From: Gammaproteobacteria bacterium
GTDB lineage: Bacteria; Pseudomonadota; Gammaproteobacteria; GCA-001735895
NCBI GenBank assembly: GCA_021767985.1
Contig: JAASSH010000153.1
Span: 1-6,035 of the forward strand
Direction of reading: 5' to 3'
Length of the DNA: 6,035 nt
A program made the translations under genes and the position numbers. Shown piece by piece: positions 6,029 through 6,035 of this stretch (within the stretch, counting starts at the first letter, position 1; the number at the start of each line of letters is the position of its first letter). Under the pieces are notes generated by a model, which did no database searches, was not told the origin of the DNA, and saw only the letters and a program-made list of their open reading frames with translations.

Positions 6029-6035
6029 TGGCCAG
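6028..6035 (+). CDS. possible start of the next gene (expected tctB), 8 bases visible
   Basis: The stop of the binding-protein gene (TAG 6026-6028) shares its last base with a GTG at 6028-6030, followed by GCC AG to the edge. A TAGTG overlap is a common sign of translational coupling, and TTT operons usually continue with tctB. No protein sequence can be judged from two codons, so this is an expectation from context. Confidence 0.25.

Overview
The window looks like a chromosomal segment of a high-GC pseudomonadote, most likely a gammaproteobacterium or a close relative. The reasons are the AcnD/PrpF gene pair, a GntR/FCD regulator, a tripartite tricarboxylate transporter (TTT) binding protein, and an intergenic repeat of the proteobacterial 'GTCATCCC...GGGATGAC' type. 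The exact lineage cannot be fixed from this sequence alone.

Layout: four genes read leftward. From right to left they are a broken enolase-superfamily gene (4706-3775), a GntR-family regulator (3632-2964), acnD (2889-292) and the first 46 codons of prpF (140 to the window edge). A TTT solute-binding protein gene (5066-6028) reads rightward from a 359-bp divergent intergenic region. Its stop overlaps a possible GTG start of a next gene at the right edge.

How the parts fit: AcnD is the Fe-S 2-methylcitrate dehydratase, and PrpF is the isomerase that handles its methylaconitate product. Together they carry out the dehydration part of the methylcitrate cycle (propionate oxidation). The usual partners prpB and prpC are not in the window. 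A tricarboxylate-type binding protein diverges from the cluster instead, so the locus may serve an imported tricarboxylic acid as well as, or instead of, propionate; this is inference. The 141-bp region between the broken enolase gene and gntR holds the clearest regulatory signal. Two perfect palindromes built on TTGTCGACAA sit in a 19-bp inverted repeat and flank a good -35/-10 promoter pointing at gntR-acnD-prpF. A third, degraded copy lies next to them. This is very probably the operator of the GntR protein encoded alongside.

The enolase-superfamily gene resembles the 4-hydroxyproline betaine 2-epimerase (HpbD) group. It has lost about 60 codons from the middle of its barrel, including most of the active site, and it changes reading frame at the scar. 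It is therefore a pseudogene, unless the gap is an assembly error. No RNA genes, CRISPR arrays, complete mobile elements or clear Rho-independent terminators were found.
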